Part shown: positions 1-10,909 of the stretch, one piece after another
How the letters are laid out: each line of letters begins with the position of its first letter
How positions within the stretch are numbered: position 1 is the stretch's first letter
From: Tipula vernalis
Lineage: Eukaryota > Arthropoda > Insecta > Diptera > Tipulidae
NCBI GenBank assembly: GCA_958295665.1
Contig: OY282560.1
Coordinates: forward strand, 258,487,368-258,551,367
Direction of reading: 5' to 3'
Length of the DNA: 64,000 bases
Position numbers and translations under genes: made by a program
The notes under the pieces: model-generated
The model's database searches: none
The model's input: only the letters and a program-made list of their open reading frames with translations
Told to the model about the DNA's origin: nothing

Positions 1-883
1 ACTTATACAGTCTGTTTCGATGTAAAATTTTAAAACTGTTGTAAGTTTCATCTTTCTCAAATTTCTTTTTTTTTTTATTGTTTAAAACTTTTTGCTTTTT
101 GTTAAAAAGTTTGCTTTTCAAAATAATAATATTTACAAGATTACGTGATACAATTTAAGTTTGGGTTCAGTAGTAACCAAATTATTTGTATTTTCTTTTA
201 TTGGCCATCAACATGAACATATAAAAAAATTAAATGCGAATTAGAAAAAAAAATGGCAACGTATCTTTATAGTCATTAAAGTTTAAACTATAAAATGTTG
301 TAACGTAATTTAAGTGTTGAACTTGAACGTACATTGTAAATGTTTTGACCAAATTATAAATTAAATTATTTGAAAAAAGGTAAGATCAGCGTAATTTCAA
401 CTAAAAATTGTTTTAATAAATTGCTGCTGGAATGTCTAGTCAAACCCGCTTGATAATACCAATTATTATATACTATATATTCAGCAAGGTTAATATATAA
501 TATTACAAAACAAACCAAATATTTGCTGTTAACGCATAATTTATTATTCATAACTAAAATGCGTAATACTTTTAAGGGTAAACGTTTAAAGTATTTCATT
601 GAAAATACCGCAAAGAAATGAGACAGGTGACAAAAGAAAATTGCTGATTTTCAAATACAAAGGGTCATACAATTTTGTCAACTAATTCGGGGCTAAATAA
701 AATATTAACAATTTGATTGTAAGTAATTTGAGCTAATATAGCATTAAGAAATAGAACGTATAATCACTATGAATTATAAAAATTGTACGATTAGACTAAA
801 ATTGTATGTGCTTAGATTTAAAATCAATTCAGCTCAGCTGGAAATATTAGTTTTTGGTAGTTTAAGGCGATTGCAATCCAGTA
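1..883. other. AT-rich intergenic DNA
   Basis: I see no gene in this stretch. The short open frame on the minus strand at 366-599 has no recognisable domain and AT-biased composition, so I treat it as chance. Homopolymer A and T runs are frequent. Confidence 0.6.
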
Positions 884-1036
884 GCCTTATTCTATAAAAA
901 ATAAGATAATGTTTACACGTGATAAACAGTGAACGAAAAGAGAATCGAAAAACAATTTAATCTAATTTTAGTAAAAAATCACAAAGTTTACCCGTTTACA
1001 CGTTTACACATTATTTTATTTTTTACAGAATAAGGG
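884..1036. repeat. Small MITE / foldback element with ~42 bp arms
   Basis: The arm at about 885-927 (starting CCTTATTCTATAAAAAATAA) reappears as its reverse complement at about 991-1035, with a few mismatches and one short indel, around a ~60 bp centre. There is no coding capacity. The size and symmetry are typical of a miniature inverted-repeat transposable element. No target-site duplication was certain. Confidence 0.6.
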
Positions 1037-2126
1037 TGCAGCACCCTACTTGGTGTACGTAAGTATAACAAGTCTGCTGGTTCTAGCGCACTTTTTGATC
1101 AGTGTGTCCGCGTTTAAGATATTGGTCTGTATTAAGTACTAGAAAGATATGTAAATATATGGATGTGTGTCTAACACATCTCGTGCGAAACACAACCTAT
1201 TAACGTAGAACCACAGAAGAAAGATTAACCAGAATAGACATGCGTGGACCAAATTTTTTTTTCATCTTACCTTCTTTTTTGAACATTGAAGTATAATTAT
1301 TTTTGAATATTATAGTAGTTAATACAAATTATGCTGTCAAAACAAAACTTGTCAAATAATTTCACTAACTACACTGTTAAGGATTCTCAATTTTTATTAT
1401 TTCAAATCAAAACCAGTAAACCAAAGAATACATAACCCAACTTTCTCTTACCTTCCTCAAATCAAGGTCAAAAATATGAGTCCAAATTTTTCCATACAAA
1501 AACAGCGTTATGTCTCTTCTGGTTGTATTCTGTGGTAGATCTAAGTACAATTGAGAAAACTTAATTTGTACAGTTTAAGAAAAACAAAAATTTAGAAATT
1601 GCAAATCTAAAAAACCGTTAATTGGCTGTATCAGCCTAAATGTTGATTACCCGTTAGACATATTTTTTATTATTTTTTATATTTATTGTTTATACAATAC
1701 TAAATTTTATCTTTCTCAATTCGTTATGCTACAATGAAATACCGTTTTAAAAAAAATAAAAAATAATAAAATTGGGTCTATCCGGCTCCTCGGACGACAC
1801 TTTTCCCATAAAGCGTTGGTTAAAGAATACCAAACCAACCATTTATATTTTATAAACATTTTCTGTTATTTTTGGCAGTTATTTTCTTAAATTTTGAGAC
1901 CTTTTCAATAATATCACAATTGGTGAAGTCAATATAAATTTTCCACTCTCATCCGCCACATCACAAACTCACAAATAATCTTACAAGGGAACCTTTTGTA
2001 CTGTCAAATTCAAAAAAATAATAAAAACTATTCTAAGTTGTAGTGCTCTGTGAGACATTAACGAAACCATTTATAAATCAGCAACCGAACCCTTTCCAGA
2101 GGTTAAAACCAACCCTTAATTCAGGA
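1037..2126. other. AT-rich intergenic DNA
   Basis: No gene, RNA or repeat structure is recognised between the small MITE and the left end of the 2.75 kb transposon. Confidence 0.55.
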
Positions 2127-2246
2127 TGGGCCATCTGTTAGTCCTTTTAGGCAACTCAACTCAAGCAAAGCGCTAGAGCGAGACAGATGCCTTATATCAA
2201 AAATAATTCGAAAAGCACTCATCCGATTTTCATGAAACAGACTAAT

Positions 2247-2510
2247 TGAGAACTGTATGTAAATCTGGTGGCAGGAAATTAAAGGTTGTTGGAGGCAAAC
2301 GGACGAAAATTATTTTTTTGTTTATTTATTTAAAACTGCAATTTATATATAAAGTTTGGGTCTGTTCAATTAATAATTATTTAGCAGTATTATTTTTGGA
2401 ATTTACAGTAGGTTCTCCACGCAAATCGCTAATACATATCTCAAAATGCCCAATCACTTTATTATTTTCAATTCTAGATGTCACTTACGCGTACTTTACC
2501 AGTTCTCAAT
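2247..2510. repeat. Short inverted repeat inside the transposon
   Basis: ATTGAGAACTG near 2246 is matched by CAGTTCTCAAT near 2501-2511, about 255 bp apart. It may be a small nested element or chance. No coding content. Confidence 0.25.
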
Positions 2511-2699
2511 AGACCTTGATCAAATAAGAAAAACAATGTGTGGCTAAGATCTTTAGGTGGTCGGATTCCAAAGTTATAGATGCGTAAAGATTCGCTTTAT
2601 ATCATATTCACGTAAAAAACTAAAACAATAAAAGTCATAGAATACTAGATAATTTTAAAATTTTATTTTGCTTATGAAATGAATGAATGAAAATGGTTT

Positions 2700-3290
2700 T
2701 GTTTGTATGATATTGAAAGACGACATTGTTGAGATGCCATTGAATAAATGGATTGTTCCACGATTTGCGTGGCATGTCGCTCCGTCTTGTTGAAACCAAA
2801 GATCGTTGACACGCAATTCATTCAATTTGGGCCACAAAAAACCAGTTTCAAAGAAAAACGGCCCAATGATGCCACCAGCCCATAAACAGTGACTCTTGGA
2901 GAATGAAGTTTTGCTTCGTGAATAACATGAGGATTCTCCGCTCCCCAAATTCGACAACTTTGCTTATTGACGTACCCATTAAAATGAAAATGAGCTTCAT
3001 CGCTAAAGATGATTTTTGATGCAAAACCTTCATTTCGTTCAAGCATCCAGTTAACAAAACGACGACGATTTAAATGGTCTGGTTGTCTCAATTTTTGAGT
3101 TAGTTCAATTTTGTATGGATGCAAATGAAGATCAATGTGGTTCGTGAAATGTTTAGTTCCTGTGAACGATGCCTGGTTGATGTGCTTCGTTCATTACGAA
3201 CACTTTCACTAACAGCTTGTAACGATTTCCCTAAATGTGAGCGTTATTTTTTTTCTCTGTGTAATGTTTTAGGAATTAATTTTGACCTAC
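2700..3290 (-). pseudogene. Transposase, second HTH and catalytic domain (broken)
   Basis: Two overlapping minus-strand frames give consecutive pieces of one transposase. The upstream frame contains TSTRHRSQELNISRTTL (second helix-turn-helix), then LNRRRFVNWMLE and the first catalytic block IIFSDEAHFHFNGYVNKQ. A frameshift near 2890 moves the reading to SLWAGGIIGPFFFE-like sequence and the second catalytic block LWFQQDGATCHA. These are hallmarks of a DDE/D transposase common in insects. The C-terminus after the DGATCH block is degenerate. At least two frameshifts are needed, so this is a dead copy. It belongs with the N-terminal block at 4440-4800. Confidence 0.75.
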
Positions 3291-3299
3291 CGCTTATAT

Positions 3300-4439
3300 G
3301 TAGGTATAAACAATTATTTTTCAGACTTACCTACATTGTACTTAATTACACGGACAAGAATTGATTTGTGCTTACGGGATATGGATTTTGGTGTTGGTGA
3401 CATGGTTGGAAAAGAGGTAAAAATTGGTCATTAAGTGAGTTAATTTTGGATTGGAAGATGAAGAACATCAAGGAATAAATAAAAAAATAAATTTGTAAAA
3501 CCAAAATAAATATTTATAATTTCTAAAATAATTTTATATAAATCGATTGTAATATGAAATGATTGTTAGTATATAAAAATAAAAAAAATAAAAAAATGTT
3601 GTTAAAAGAATAAGTGTAAAGTTTTGTGAATAAAATGAATTGAATCGTTGTAATACGGAACACTACATTATATATGTATATTATATATTGCAATTAAAGA
3701 CATTGGCTGTTATTTATTCCTGTGTTATACATATCGAAAAATAAAAATATTTGTGCTCCGTTTATGTATATCCAAAGGAGAATGCAATAAGCATTCATGT
3801 CACGCTGGCCACCAAAGTTACGGTGATTGCACAGCTAATTGTGGAGTGGTAAAGAAAAAAAAATACCGCTATTTCGAAGAAAACACAAAATTATTGGGAT
3901 AAATAAATTACAAAAAAAAAAAAAAATTATAACAAACAACGAGAACCAAAAGTGAAGTAATCAGCTGTGCTCCGTGGTGGCTCAGTGGGTAACGAAGCGA
4001 GAGCAGCTTCGCAGCATACATTGGCAGTCCATACCAACTATTTTGGCGGTCAGGAGGGGAAGGCAGAGCGTGTACAGGGGCTTACAGCGGAACACATCGA
4101 ACTTGTAAGGTATCGCATGTTGCCAAAGTATAGGTAATAATTTTTTTTATTTAAGCTATTTTTTTGTGTATTTAACGCATTTGGTGTTATTTATCCCGCA
4201 AGTTTTTTTTTGTCCGAATTTTCTAAAATGTTAACAATGGAAAAGTCATTCATTCGTTAATAGGCAGTAACAAGAAAATATGTGGTAAAGTTGTTTTATT
4301 CATGATGGGGTAATGGATGCAGTGGCGTACGTATGATCGAATTGTTTTAGTTTTTCCATGACAGTAGAGTAGTTTTTTTTTTTTTTGCCTTGAAACAAGC
4401 CACTATAGCACACGAAATTTATTTTGTATCATGGCTGAC
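3300..4439. other. Insertion splitting the transposase
   Basis: This block separates the N-terminal and second HTH blocks of the transposase. It is AT-rich with poly(A) runs near 3910-3925 and a poly(T) run near 4370-4388. A segment at 3965-4090 is richer in G and C and contains TGGCTCAGTGGG, which looks like a pol III A-box, but I found no matching B-box. No protein is recognised. Confidence 0.4.
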
Positions 4440-4800
4440 GTAACATGTGGGTTAACGGGACCTTCCCAAGCCGACAGGTAGTTATCCGGAATAGTGTGCG
4501 ACCACATGTGAGGTCAAAACTTTAGCCATGCGGTTACAAGCTGCGACTGCATCAGGGGTACGAACTGGATGAATAAGTTGATACAGTCTACAACCTTCCA
4601 CTAAACCAGTTTCTTCAAAACGATCAATAATTTTGCCAATTGCACGCTCATTAGGACATCCATGTCAACCAAAACTATCACGTAATTTACGAAATGTTGT
4701 TGTGTTTTTGAACGATTATTTTCATAATAAATTTGGACAATCAAAATGCGTTGTTATGTTGTTAGCTCCATGATGGTAAATGGCATATTCTTCATTTTTC
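4440..4800 (-). pseudogene. Transposase, N-terminal helix-turn-helix part (broken)
   Basis: The minus strand reads, across stops and one frame change, YYENNRSK, TTTFRKLRDSFG, NERAIGKIIDRFEETGLV and HPVRTPDAVAA. This is the order seen in the N-terminal HTH domain of the insect transposase family to which the block at 2700-3290 belongs. A stop follows DSFG and another sits early in the frame. The piece ends where the 1.1 kb intervening sequence begins. Confidence 0.65.
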
Positions 4801-4880
4801 ATATGTCAAAGAATTTTTTAGAACAGATAACATTAAGTACTAAAATTTATTGATTTGAAAAAGGACCAACAGATGGCCCA

Positions 4881-5454
4881 CCCACCCGTATTTATATAAA
4901 CAGACAAAAGAATTAACGAAGAAATTGTTAGTTTTATTTATCATTATAGAAAAGATAAAATAATTAATTCGTAGACAAAAAACTGTACCTATCAATACGA
5001 GCACTTGTTTGATAACTTTTGACGTTTACTCGACGTCGCTTGATGTGTGCACAGATGCTGGCATCTATTGTGTTGGTTGCTTGGAACATGTCGTGATGCG
5101 CTTGTTGTGTTTTACCCTTTAAGGTTTATATACGACCTTATACCAAGAGAATTTATTGCTCAGAAATAACACCTTTAAACGCGATTTACACCTTTAAAAG
5201 TAATTCACAAATAATGTATCGATCAATATATCGTTGAAATTTCAATCATTAAAACGTCATAAAATGTCAATAAAACGTCAGAGAAATGTCAGCATCATAG
5301 AAATGGGAATGCCCTTCCACCAAAAAAATGTATACATCAAATATGAAACAAAATTGTTACCTTTCTGAACACATTTTCGTAAAATATTTCGCTATATGGC
5401 AATTCCGAAATAACTTGTTGCTTAAAATATAAAGAATCCGCATGTTTGCAGTAA
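4881..5454. other. Intergenic DNA without recognised features
   Basis: No open frame or repeat is recognised. TAAAACGTCAxxxAATGTCA-like short motifs recur near 5250-5290. Confidence 0.5.
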
Positions 5455-5815
5455 ATACCCCACCGCCAACCCAGCCATCAATTAAATCACCAAATCAACT
5501 CTTAATCAACTTTCAAATCAACCCTTCCAAAATAATTTCCCAACCGAACAACTCACACCCCAATGCAAGCTAACTAAATCCTAGCTCTACGTTAACTCAA
5601 CTTAGCTCCACCTAAACCTCAACCCTCTGCTCAACTACACACTTATTTTCCAACCCAATCCCAAAATTAACTCGATTCGAAAGCCATATGCGTGTAAGAA
5701 CTCAACTCAATCTAACCTCCCACTAAACCCTAAACTCGACCTCAAATTAATCCCTAATCGAACTTCTCTCTCAAATCCAACTCAATTTCAAATCCTACTC
5801 ACCATCATATCATAA
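5455..5815. repeat. Degenerate CAACTCAACC tandem tract, G-poor
   Basis: The plus strand consists of variants of CAACTCAA, CAACCC and AATCAACT with very few G residues. The same composition returns at 9891-10140. It looks like a decayed minisatellite. Open frames across it are composition artefacts. Confidence 0.65.
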
Positions 5816-6200
5816 TAGCAACGTACAATTATACCGGCATACGTATCATCGTACCGTCATAACCTTAAATAATCATTCCATCATACCTTCATGCCATTAC
5901 AAAATCATACCATCATGACACTATACCATTAAACCATCCTACAAACATACTATCGTACCATACTAACGTCAAAATATCCTAATAAACCACACCTTCATAC
6001 CATCATATAGTCATAACATCGTACTATCTTACCAAAACGCCATCAGAGAACCATACCATCATACTGTCAGACCATGATATTATCATACCATCCAATCGTC
6101 ATACCATTATACCGTCATACCATCATATCCTCATAATATCACACCATCATTCTAGAATAAATACCATCGTCCGTCGTACCATCGTACGTTGTATCATATA
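5816..6200. repeat. ATCATACC-type degenerate tandem tract, left part
   Basis: The 8-11 bp unit (ATCATACC, ATCGTACC, ATCATATC) recurs dozens of times. It stops exactly at the mariner terminus (6201) and the same repeat type resumes at about 8740, so the transposons lie inside this tract. Confidence 0.75.
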
Positions 6201-6201
6201 C

Positions 6202-6209
6202 CAGGTGTG
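6202..6209. repeat. 8 bp target-site duplication of the hAT element (left copy)
   Basis: CAGGTGTG occurs here and again at 7392-7399, immediately outside both ends of the hAT element. Eight bp is the normal hAT duplication length. Confidence 0.9.
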
Positions 6210-7391
6210 TAGGGAATCCAAAATTACCGAGGTTTTACATTACCGGTTTTCGGTAATTTTTTATCGGAATTACCGGTTTATCGATAATTCCCGGTCAATT
6301 TCGTTATTGGGAATATATTAACAAAACGCCATTATAATTTTTCAAATTCAGAAGATTATATTACAGTAGTACTTATGTATATAATTATTTTAAAAAACAA
6401 TTCATAAAAATAAACAAATTTAATTTAAGGAAGTTTAACATTACGTTACGTAACGTATAGTACTTATCAGTCTTTTTTGTACTAACAGATACAATAAAAG
6501 GAACTAAAAACAACCTAAAAATTATATTTCATGTGTAGTTATTGACAAAACATTTTTAAGGCTTAAAAATATCACTTTGTTCAATAAAATAGGCCCGCAA
6601 AAAACACAAATTGTCGATACTATTGTCATTAAGGCGGGACCGTATTTTAGTGCATATCTGACCCGCGGCTGAAAAGGCTCTTTCAGATTCAACAGATGTT
6701 GGTTTTATTGTGAGAATATACTGGTATGCTCGCTCAAGGTAATCTCCTCGTTTTTTATTTTCTTCAAATAAAATTAGTTCCCTTTTTATAACTTTGGTTA
6801 GGTTTGTTGTGTTTAATGGGACTTTCTTTTTGTCTACAATCATAGTTTTAGTTTTTCGTTTGATTGCTAATGCTAGTCGTTCCTTCATGAACCGAGTACA
6901 ATTATTTCTTATTCAGATTCATCGCTTTCTGATAAATCGACTTCTGCTGCATTATTAATCATATCTAACCTTTCGATTAATGAGACAAGCAACTTAATTA
7001 TACCGGCCTTAATTATTATATTATAAAATTAATCATTAAAATGTAGAATATCTTTTTCGTTATATTTTAATACTTGTTCACTGTGCAATTTCTTTTGCTG
7101 TACTAAAAAAATATAACGTTAATTCACTTTGTTTTAATTTGAAGAGTAGAGAGAGAGAAACTATAGAGACTTTGAAATTAACGTTATTACTCATTATGAG
7201 GATAAAACGAACGACAGATACACAATATTCCAATGTTAGCAAAACTCAATTTCTACAAAATATTTATCTGAAAAAATAATTACCGAAATTATTGCGGTAA
7301 AAATTTTCGATAATTACCGATAAATTATAAATAAAAATTAGACGGTAAAACCGGTTTACCGGTTAATCGAAAACCGGGGTTGGATTCCCTA
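6210..7391 (-). mobile_element. hAT-family DNA transposon, internally deleted (1182 bp)
   Basis: The ends TAGGGAATCCAA and TTGGATTCCCTA are perfect 12 bp inverted repeats. Next to them lie subterminal runs of ACCGGTT, CGGTAATT and related motifs on both sides. The element is flanked by identical 8 bp duplications (CAGGTGTG at 6202-6209 and 7392-7399). It retains only the C-terminal dimerisation region of its transposase, so it is non-autonomous. The intact duplication argues for insertion later than the host mariner. Confidence 0.9.
6556..6888 (-). pseudogene. hAT transposase, C-terminal dimerisation domain remnant
   Basis: The 110-residue frame ends with the hAT C-terminal signature: TSVESERAFSAAGQI, then KIRSRLNDNSIDNLCFLRAYF. 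In intact hAT transposases this is the last ~80 residues of a 500-700 residue protein. The N-terminal BED finger and most of the RNase H-like core are absent. The remnant frame itself has no stop codon. Confidence 0.85.
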
Positions 7392-7399
7392 CAGGTGTG
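7392..7399. repeat. 8 bp target-site duplication of the hAT element (right copy)
   Basis: CAGGTGTG, identical to 6202-6209. It is also the beginning of the mariner terminal repeat, so the hAT inserted inside that terminus. Confidence 0.9.
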
Positions 7400-7563
7400 T
7401 ATATATGAAACCGGAATTTACCAATAAATGGCGCCACCTGTTAATGTACTTTTAGTCAAACCGCGTCGTCGGTGCCATTGTTTGCTTTTGGCATATGTCA
7501 ACAACATACAAATTCATAACCATACAAGTTTCATATATAATGCATGTTTTTTACGTGTTAAAA

Positions 7564-8513
7564 ATGTCGAGTTTTGTATCTACACATTACAATTTGCGGA
7601 CAAAGAAGACTGCTGTAGAATCACATCGAATGCTTGTCGAAGCTTACGGTGAGCATGCTCTTGGTAAATCACAATACTATGAGTGGTTTAATAAATTCAA
7701 ATTGATGATTTTGACGTGAGAAACTAAGAACGTGGAAGACCTGCCAAAAAACTTTTAAGACAGTGAATTGCAAGCATTGTTGGATGAGGATGACGCTCAA
7801 ACGCAAAAAAAAAACTCGCGGATCAATTGAATATGTTACGAGAAGCCGTCTGCATAAGTTTGAAAGATCCAAAAGCTGGGAAAATTTGTTCCGCATAAAC
7901 TGAATGAAAGACAAAAAAAATCGAAAAACCACTTGCAACATGTTGCTCGCCAATATACAAAAGAGTCATTTCTCCATCGAATTGTGACTGGCGATGAAAA
8001 ATGGATCTAGTTTGAGAATACAAAGGACAACCATCGACATCGACTGCAAGGCCAAATCACTTCGGACGGAAGACAATGCTCTGCATTTGGTGCGATCAGA
8101 AGAGTGTGCCTTATTTTGAGCTGATAAAACTTGGTGAAAGTGTAAATACTAAACGCTACCAACAACAAATGATCAATTTGAATTGAGCTTGAATTGAGCA
8201 TAAAGTGATTTTGCTTCATCAAAATGCAAAATTACTTAAAGCAAAACCGGTGAAGGAAACGTTGGAAGCACTTAGTTGGGAAATACATTCAAATGCGGCT
8301 CACTCGCCAGACTTGGCTCCGTCCGATTATCACTTATTTGCATCGATGGGGCTCGGGCCTGCTGAAGGGCACTTCATGTTCTACGAAAATGTACGAAAAT
8401 GGCTGGATAACTGGTTTGCCTCAAAAGAAAAACAGTATTTTTGGCGTGACATCCACGCATTTCCAGACAGATGGGAAAAATGTATAACTAATAATGGACA
8501 ATACATTGAATAA
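7564..8513 (+). pseudogene. mariner (Mos1-like) transposase, inactivated
   Basis: The frame opens with MSSFV at 7564. Pieces readable across several frameshifts follow: KKTAVESHRMLVEAYGEHAL (HTH 1), ELQALLDEDDAQTQ, HRIVTGDEKW (first catalytic Asp), and at the C-terminus HSPDLAPSDYHLF and ENVRKWLDNWFASKEKQYFW. The expected second catalytic motif LLHDNAPAH reads LLHQNAKLL, so the Asp is lost. Normal length is about 345 residues. Stops and frameshifts are scattered, as expected for a dead copy. Confidence 0.85.
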
Positions 8514-8520
8514 AATACTG

Positions 8521-8739
8521 TTAACCATTATCATACGATGAACCCGGCTATTCGATTTCTGGTTGATCGCCAATTAAAATCCGTTGTATGATTGTATATT
8601 TCTGTTCGTTTTTTATTTATACTTGAGTGCACTTTTATAGTAATACTTTGGAAATCAAAAAGTAGATCGCGAAAAAATATTGTTTGGAAAAGTAGTTCCC
8701 CAAAAAACTTATTGGACAAGACTGAATATACAATCGTAC
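8521..8739. other. Decayed mariner 3' flank
   Basis: This lies between the transposase stop and the resumption of the ATCATACC tract. I could not find the right mariner inverted repeat. Confidence 0.4.
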
Positions 8740-9015
8740 AATCACACCATCATACAATAATATCAATCGACCATACGACTATATCATCATAACATCGCAC
8801 AATCATCCCTTCATATTGTAAATACCATCTCACCACGATACCATCATCCCATCGTACCGTCACACCATCTTACCATTATACCATTATACCATCGCAGCAT
8901 TATATCATCATACCATCATATCATCTTACCATGATACCTTCATAACATCAAACCATCTTTATCATAACACCACAATAATACAAACCATTATCATCATAAT
9001 TGTTTGATCATACAA
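8740..9015. repeat. ATCATACC-type degenerate tandem tract, right part
   Basis: Same short unit and same strand bias as 5816-6200, continuing on the far side of the nested transposons. Confidence 0.7.
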
Positions 9016-9720
9016 TGAAACCATCATCATAATTGTTTGAGAAATAGGCAAAATCCACCATACTTGGCCATATTCCAGAACTTCATCCAAAAATCATTTA
9101 AGAATCCAATTTTCAACGCACATGTCAAATTTTATCATAATCGGTTGAGAAATAGTCAAGTTCCATCATGCTTGGCCACAGAACTTCACCCAAAAATCAT
9201 TTTAGAATCCCATTTTCAACGCACTTGTCAAATTTCATCATAATCGGTTGAGAAATAGGCTAGTTCCACCATAACTGGCCATCCAGAACTTCATCCCAAA
9301 ATCAGTTTAGAATCCCATTTCCATCGCACATGTCAAATTTCATCATAATCGATTGAGAAATAGGCCAGTTCCATCATACTTAGCCTTATTCCAGAACTGC
9401 ATCTAAAAATCATTTTAGAATCCCATTTCCAATCCACAAGCCGAATTTCATCATAATTGGTTGAGTACATATCAAATTTGATCATAATCTGTTGAGAAAC
9501 AGGCAAGCTCCATCGTATCTGGCCGTATTCCAGAATTTCATCCAAAAATCATTTTAGAATCCCATTTCCAACGCACATGTCAAATTTCATCATAATCGGT
9601 TGAGAAAGAGACAAGTTCCATCATACTTATCCAAAAATCATTTTAGAATCCCATTTCCATAGTGGATGTCAAATTGGACTGCAATCCATTAAGAAATAGA
9701 TGAGTTACATCCTAATTGGT
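9016..9720. repeat. Tandem array of ~108 bp units
   Basis: About six imperfect copies. Each contains ATCATAATCGGTTGAGAAAT, then GGCCATATTCCAGAACTTCA, then CAAAAATCATTTTAGAATCC and CGCACATGTCAAATTT. Copies differ by substitutions and small deletions. The same unit occurs in reverse orientation at 37080-37790. Short open frames across it are shadows of the repeat. Confidence 0.85.
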
Positions 9721-9890
9721 CATTCGTATAATTTGCTAAAGGTTCAATTTGAAATGTAAAAGGTTGAATTTGAGGTTTGAGATATTAACAGCGACCTTTG
9801 TTAAGTCTTAATCAATATTTGTGTACAGTTTAATTCAAATCGGTCAAGGCGTGTGCTGTACAATACATACAAACACTCACTTATATAGAT
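9721..9890. other. Tail-like unique segment after the 108 bp array
   Basis: It contains AATTCAAATCGGTCAAG, then a run ending ATACATACAAACACTCAC and TATATAGAT. This resembles the 3' ends of several insect interspersed repeats. I cannot assign it to a family. Confidence 0.35.
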
Positions 9891-10140
9891 TACCAACCCT
9901 AACTCAACCCCAATTCAACCCGCAAATTGTCCCCAACTCAATCCTCAACTCAACCGCAAACTGTCTTTCAATTCAGTTCCCAAACCAGCATGTATAAAAA
10001 ATTGGCCAACTATAGCTTAATCCAACCCAACTTAACTCCAATTCAACTTCAACTCAAAACGCAAATTGACCTCTAACTTAACCTTCAACTCAACCCCAAA
10101 CACAAAGCGCAACTCAATATTCAAACCAGCATATATAAAA
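9891..10140. repeat. CAACTCAACC tandem tract, second copy
   Basis: G-poor CAACTCAA/CAACCCCAA units, as at 5455-5815. Two longer units end in AACCAGCATRTATAAAA about 145 bp apart (9985 and 10127). Confidence 0.65.
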
Positions 10141-10629
10141 TATTGGTAAATATTTCTATAAACAGGTGTTTTGACGTACAGATTCCAAAAGCTGTTCAAA
10201 TCTCCGCCTTGACCATAGAAACATCTCCGCATAGACCATAGAAATCGGACAAGCAACTCTCGAGATACCTTGGGTGCGGACATCCAGACATCCAGACATC
10301 CAGACGTCCAAAGTGAACTGCGAAAGATTTGGAAGTGCCTTGAGCTTTAGTATTAATGGGTAGCATTTGAAAAAAATACGGTGCCATATATAGATAAAAT
10401 CTTGTGAATTTCTCGTTATTGCAACGGATACCAGCAAATTTATTTGGGTTTCTCATATTGTATGGGTTTTTCATATTGTAACAAGGGAACTGTTTTTGCT
10501 GTTTTAGTGCATTTGTAAATTAACTTTATTATCCTTTCTTTAGATCCTCAACGCGAGAAGAATACGTGCCGCCCAGAAAACGGTAAAGCTTTCTTAGAGT
10601 AGTCATTGAACAGCAATTCCTAAGATTGT
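10141..10629. other. Unrecognised segment with a short ACATCCAG run
   Basis: Three to four head-to-tail ACATCCAG units lie at about 10277-10305. TTTCATATTGTA-like motifs are duplicated at 10450 and 10470. The overlapping minus-strand open frames share no known domain. Confidence 0.4.
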
Positions 10630-10905
10630 TCAGATTACATTTTTCCTAACGTTGTTGAGGTAAGACCTCCTAGTAAGCTGCGAATCCATTGTTAAATCTA
10701 AATACCTGAATTCATTTACAAATTCAAGTCCAAAGCATTGGGATGAGCATGGAATTCTATTGCATAAACCTACATGATAAGATGATAGAGGATTTGCGAA
10801 GGAAGTAGTATTCTGCCGTCCAAATAACATGACTTTCGATTTTTCGATCATAATAAGTCGATTATGATAAAACCATTTACTCAGTTTGTTAAAATCTGTT
10901 TAAAG
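10630..10905 (-). pseudogene. LINE reverse transcriptase fragment (C-terminal part)
   Basis: The minus strand reads LNKLSKWFYHNRLIM, EKSKVMLFGRQNTTS and NEFRYLDLTMDSQLT. This is the region after the catalytic YADD of non-LTR retrotransposon reverse transcriptases, where N-K-T/S-K-M-F and YLGL.D blocks are conserved. Only about 90 residues remain. It abuts the 3' end of the BEL/Pao remnant. Confidence 0.65.
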
Positions 10906-10909
10906 CAAA

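Larger units (their letters stand above)
2127..4880 (-). mobile_element. Decayed TIR DNA transposon (Tc1/mariner-like family), interrupted
   Basis: The two ends carry inverted repeats: TGGGCCATCTGTTAGTCCTT at 2127-2146 and its reverse complement, with one mismatch, at 4861-4880. Between them lie two blocks of one transposase on the minus strand, the N-terminal part at about 4440-4800 and the catalytic part at about 2700-3290. Roughly 1.1 kb of unrelated sequence separates them. The protein resembles the insect transposase family with an N-terminal helix-turn-helix and a WFQQDGATCH-type catalytic motif. I could not identify a target-site duplication. Stops and frameshifts make it inactive. Confidence 0.72.
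6201..8520 (+). mobile_element. mariner element (degenerate), carrying an inserted hAT
   Basis: The left terminus CCAGGTGTG at 6201-6209 follows TA in the host repeat. It is cut by the hAT element and continues at 7392-7425 as CAGGTGTGTATATATGAAAC, a Mos1-like mariner terminus. The transposase follows at 7564-8513. I found no matching right terminal repeat downstream, so the 3' end is probably truncated or decayed. The element sits in the ATCATACC tract. Confidence 0.75.

Noticed and set aside
3961..4100. Possible SINE or tRNA-like head (TGGCTCAGTGGG)
   Set aside because: Only an A-box-like motif is present; no B-box, tail or target duplication was found.
9037..9545. Open frames on both strands over the 108 bp array
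   Set aside because: They are shadows of the tandem repeat; composition and internal repetition explain them.
9016..9720. Regular repeats that could suggest a CRISPR-like array
   Set aside because: The whole ~108 bp unit is repeated, with no unique spacers between short conserved repeats, and the context is an insect chromosome. It is a minisatellite.
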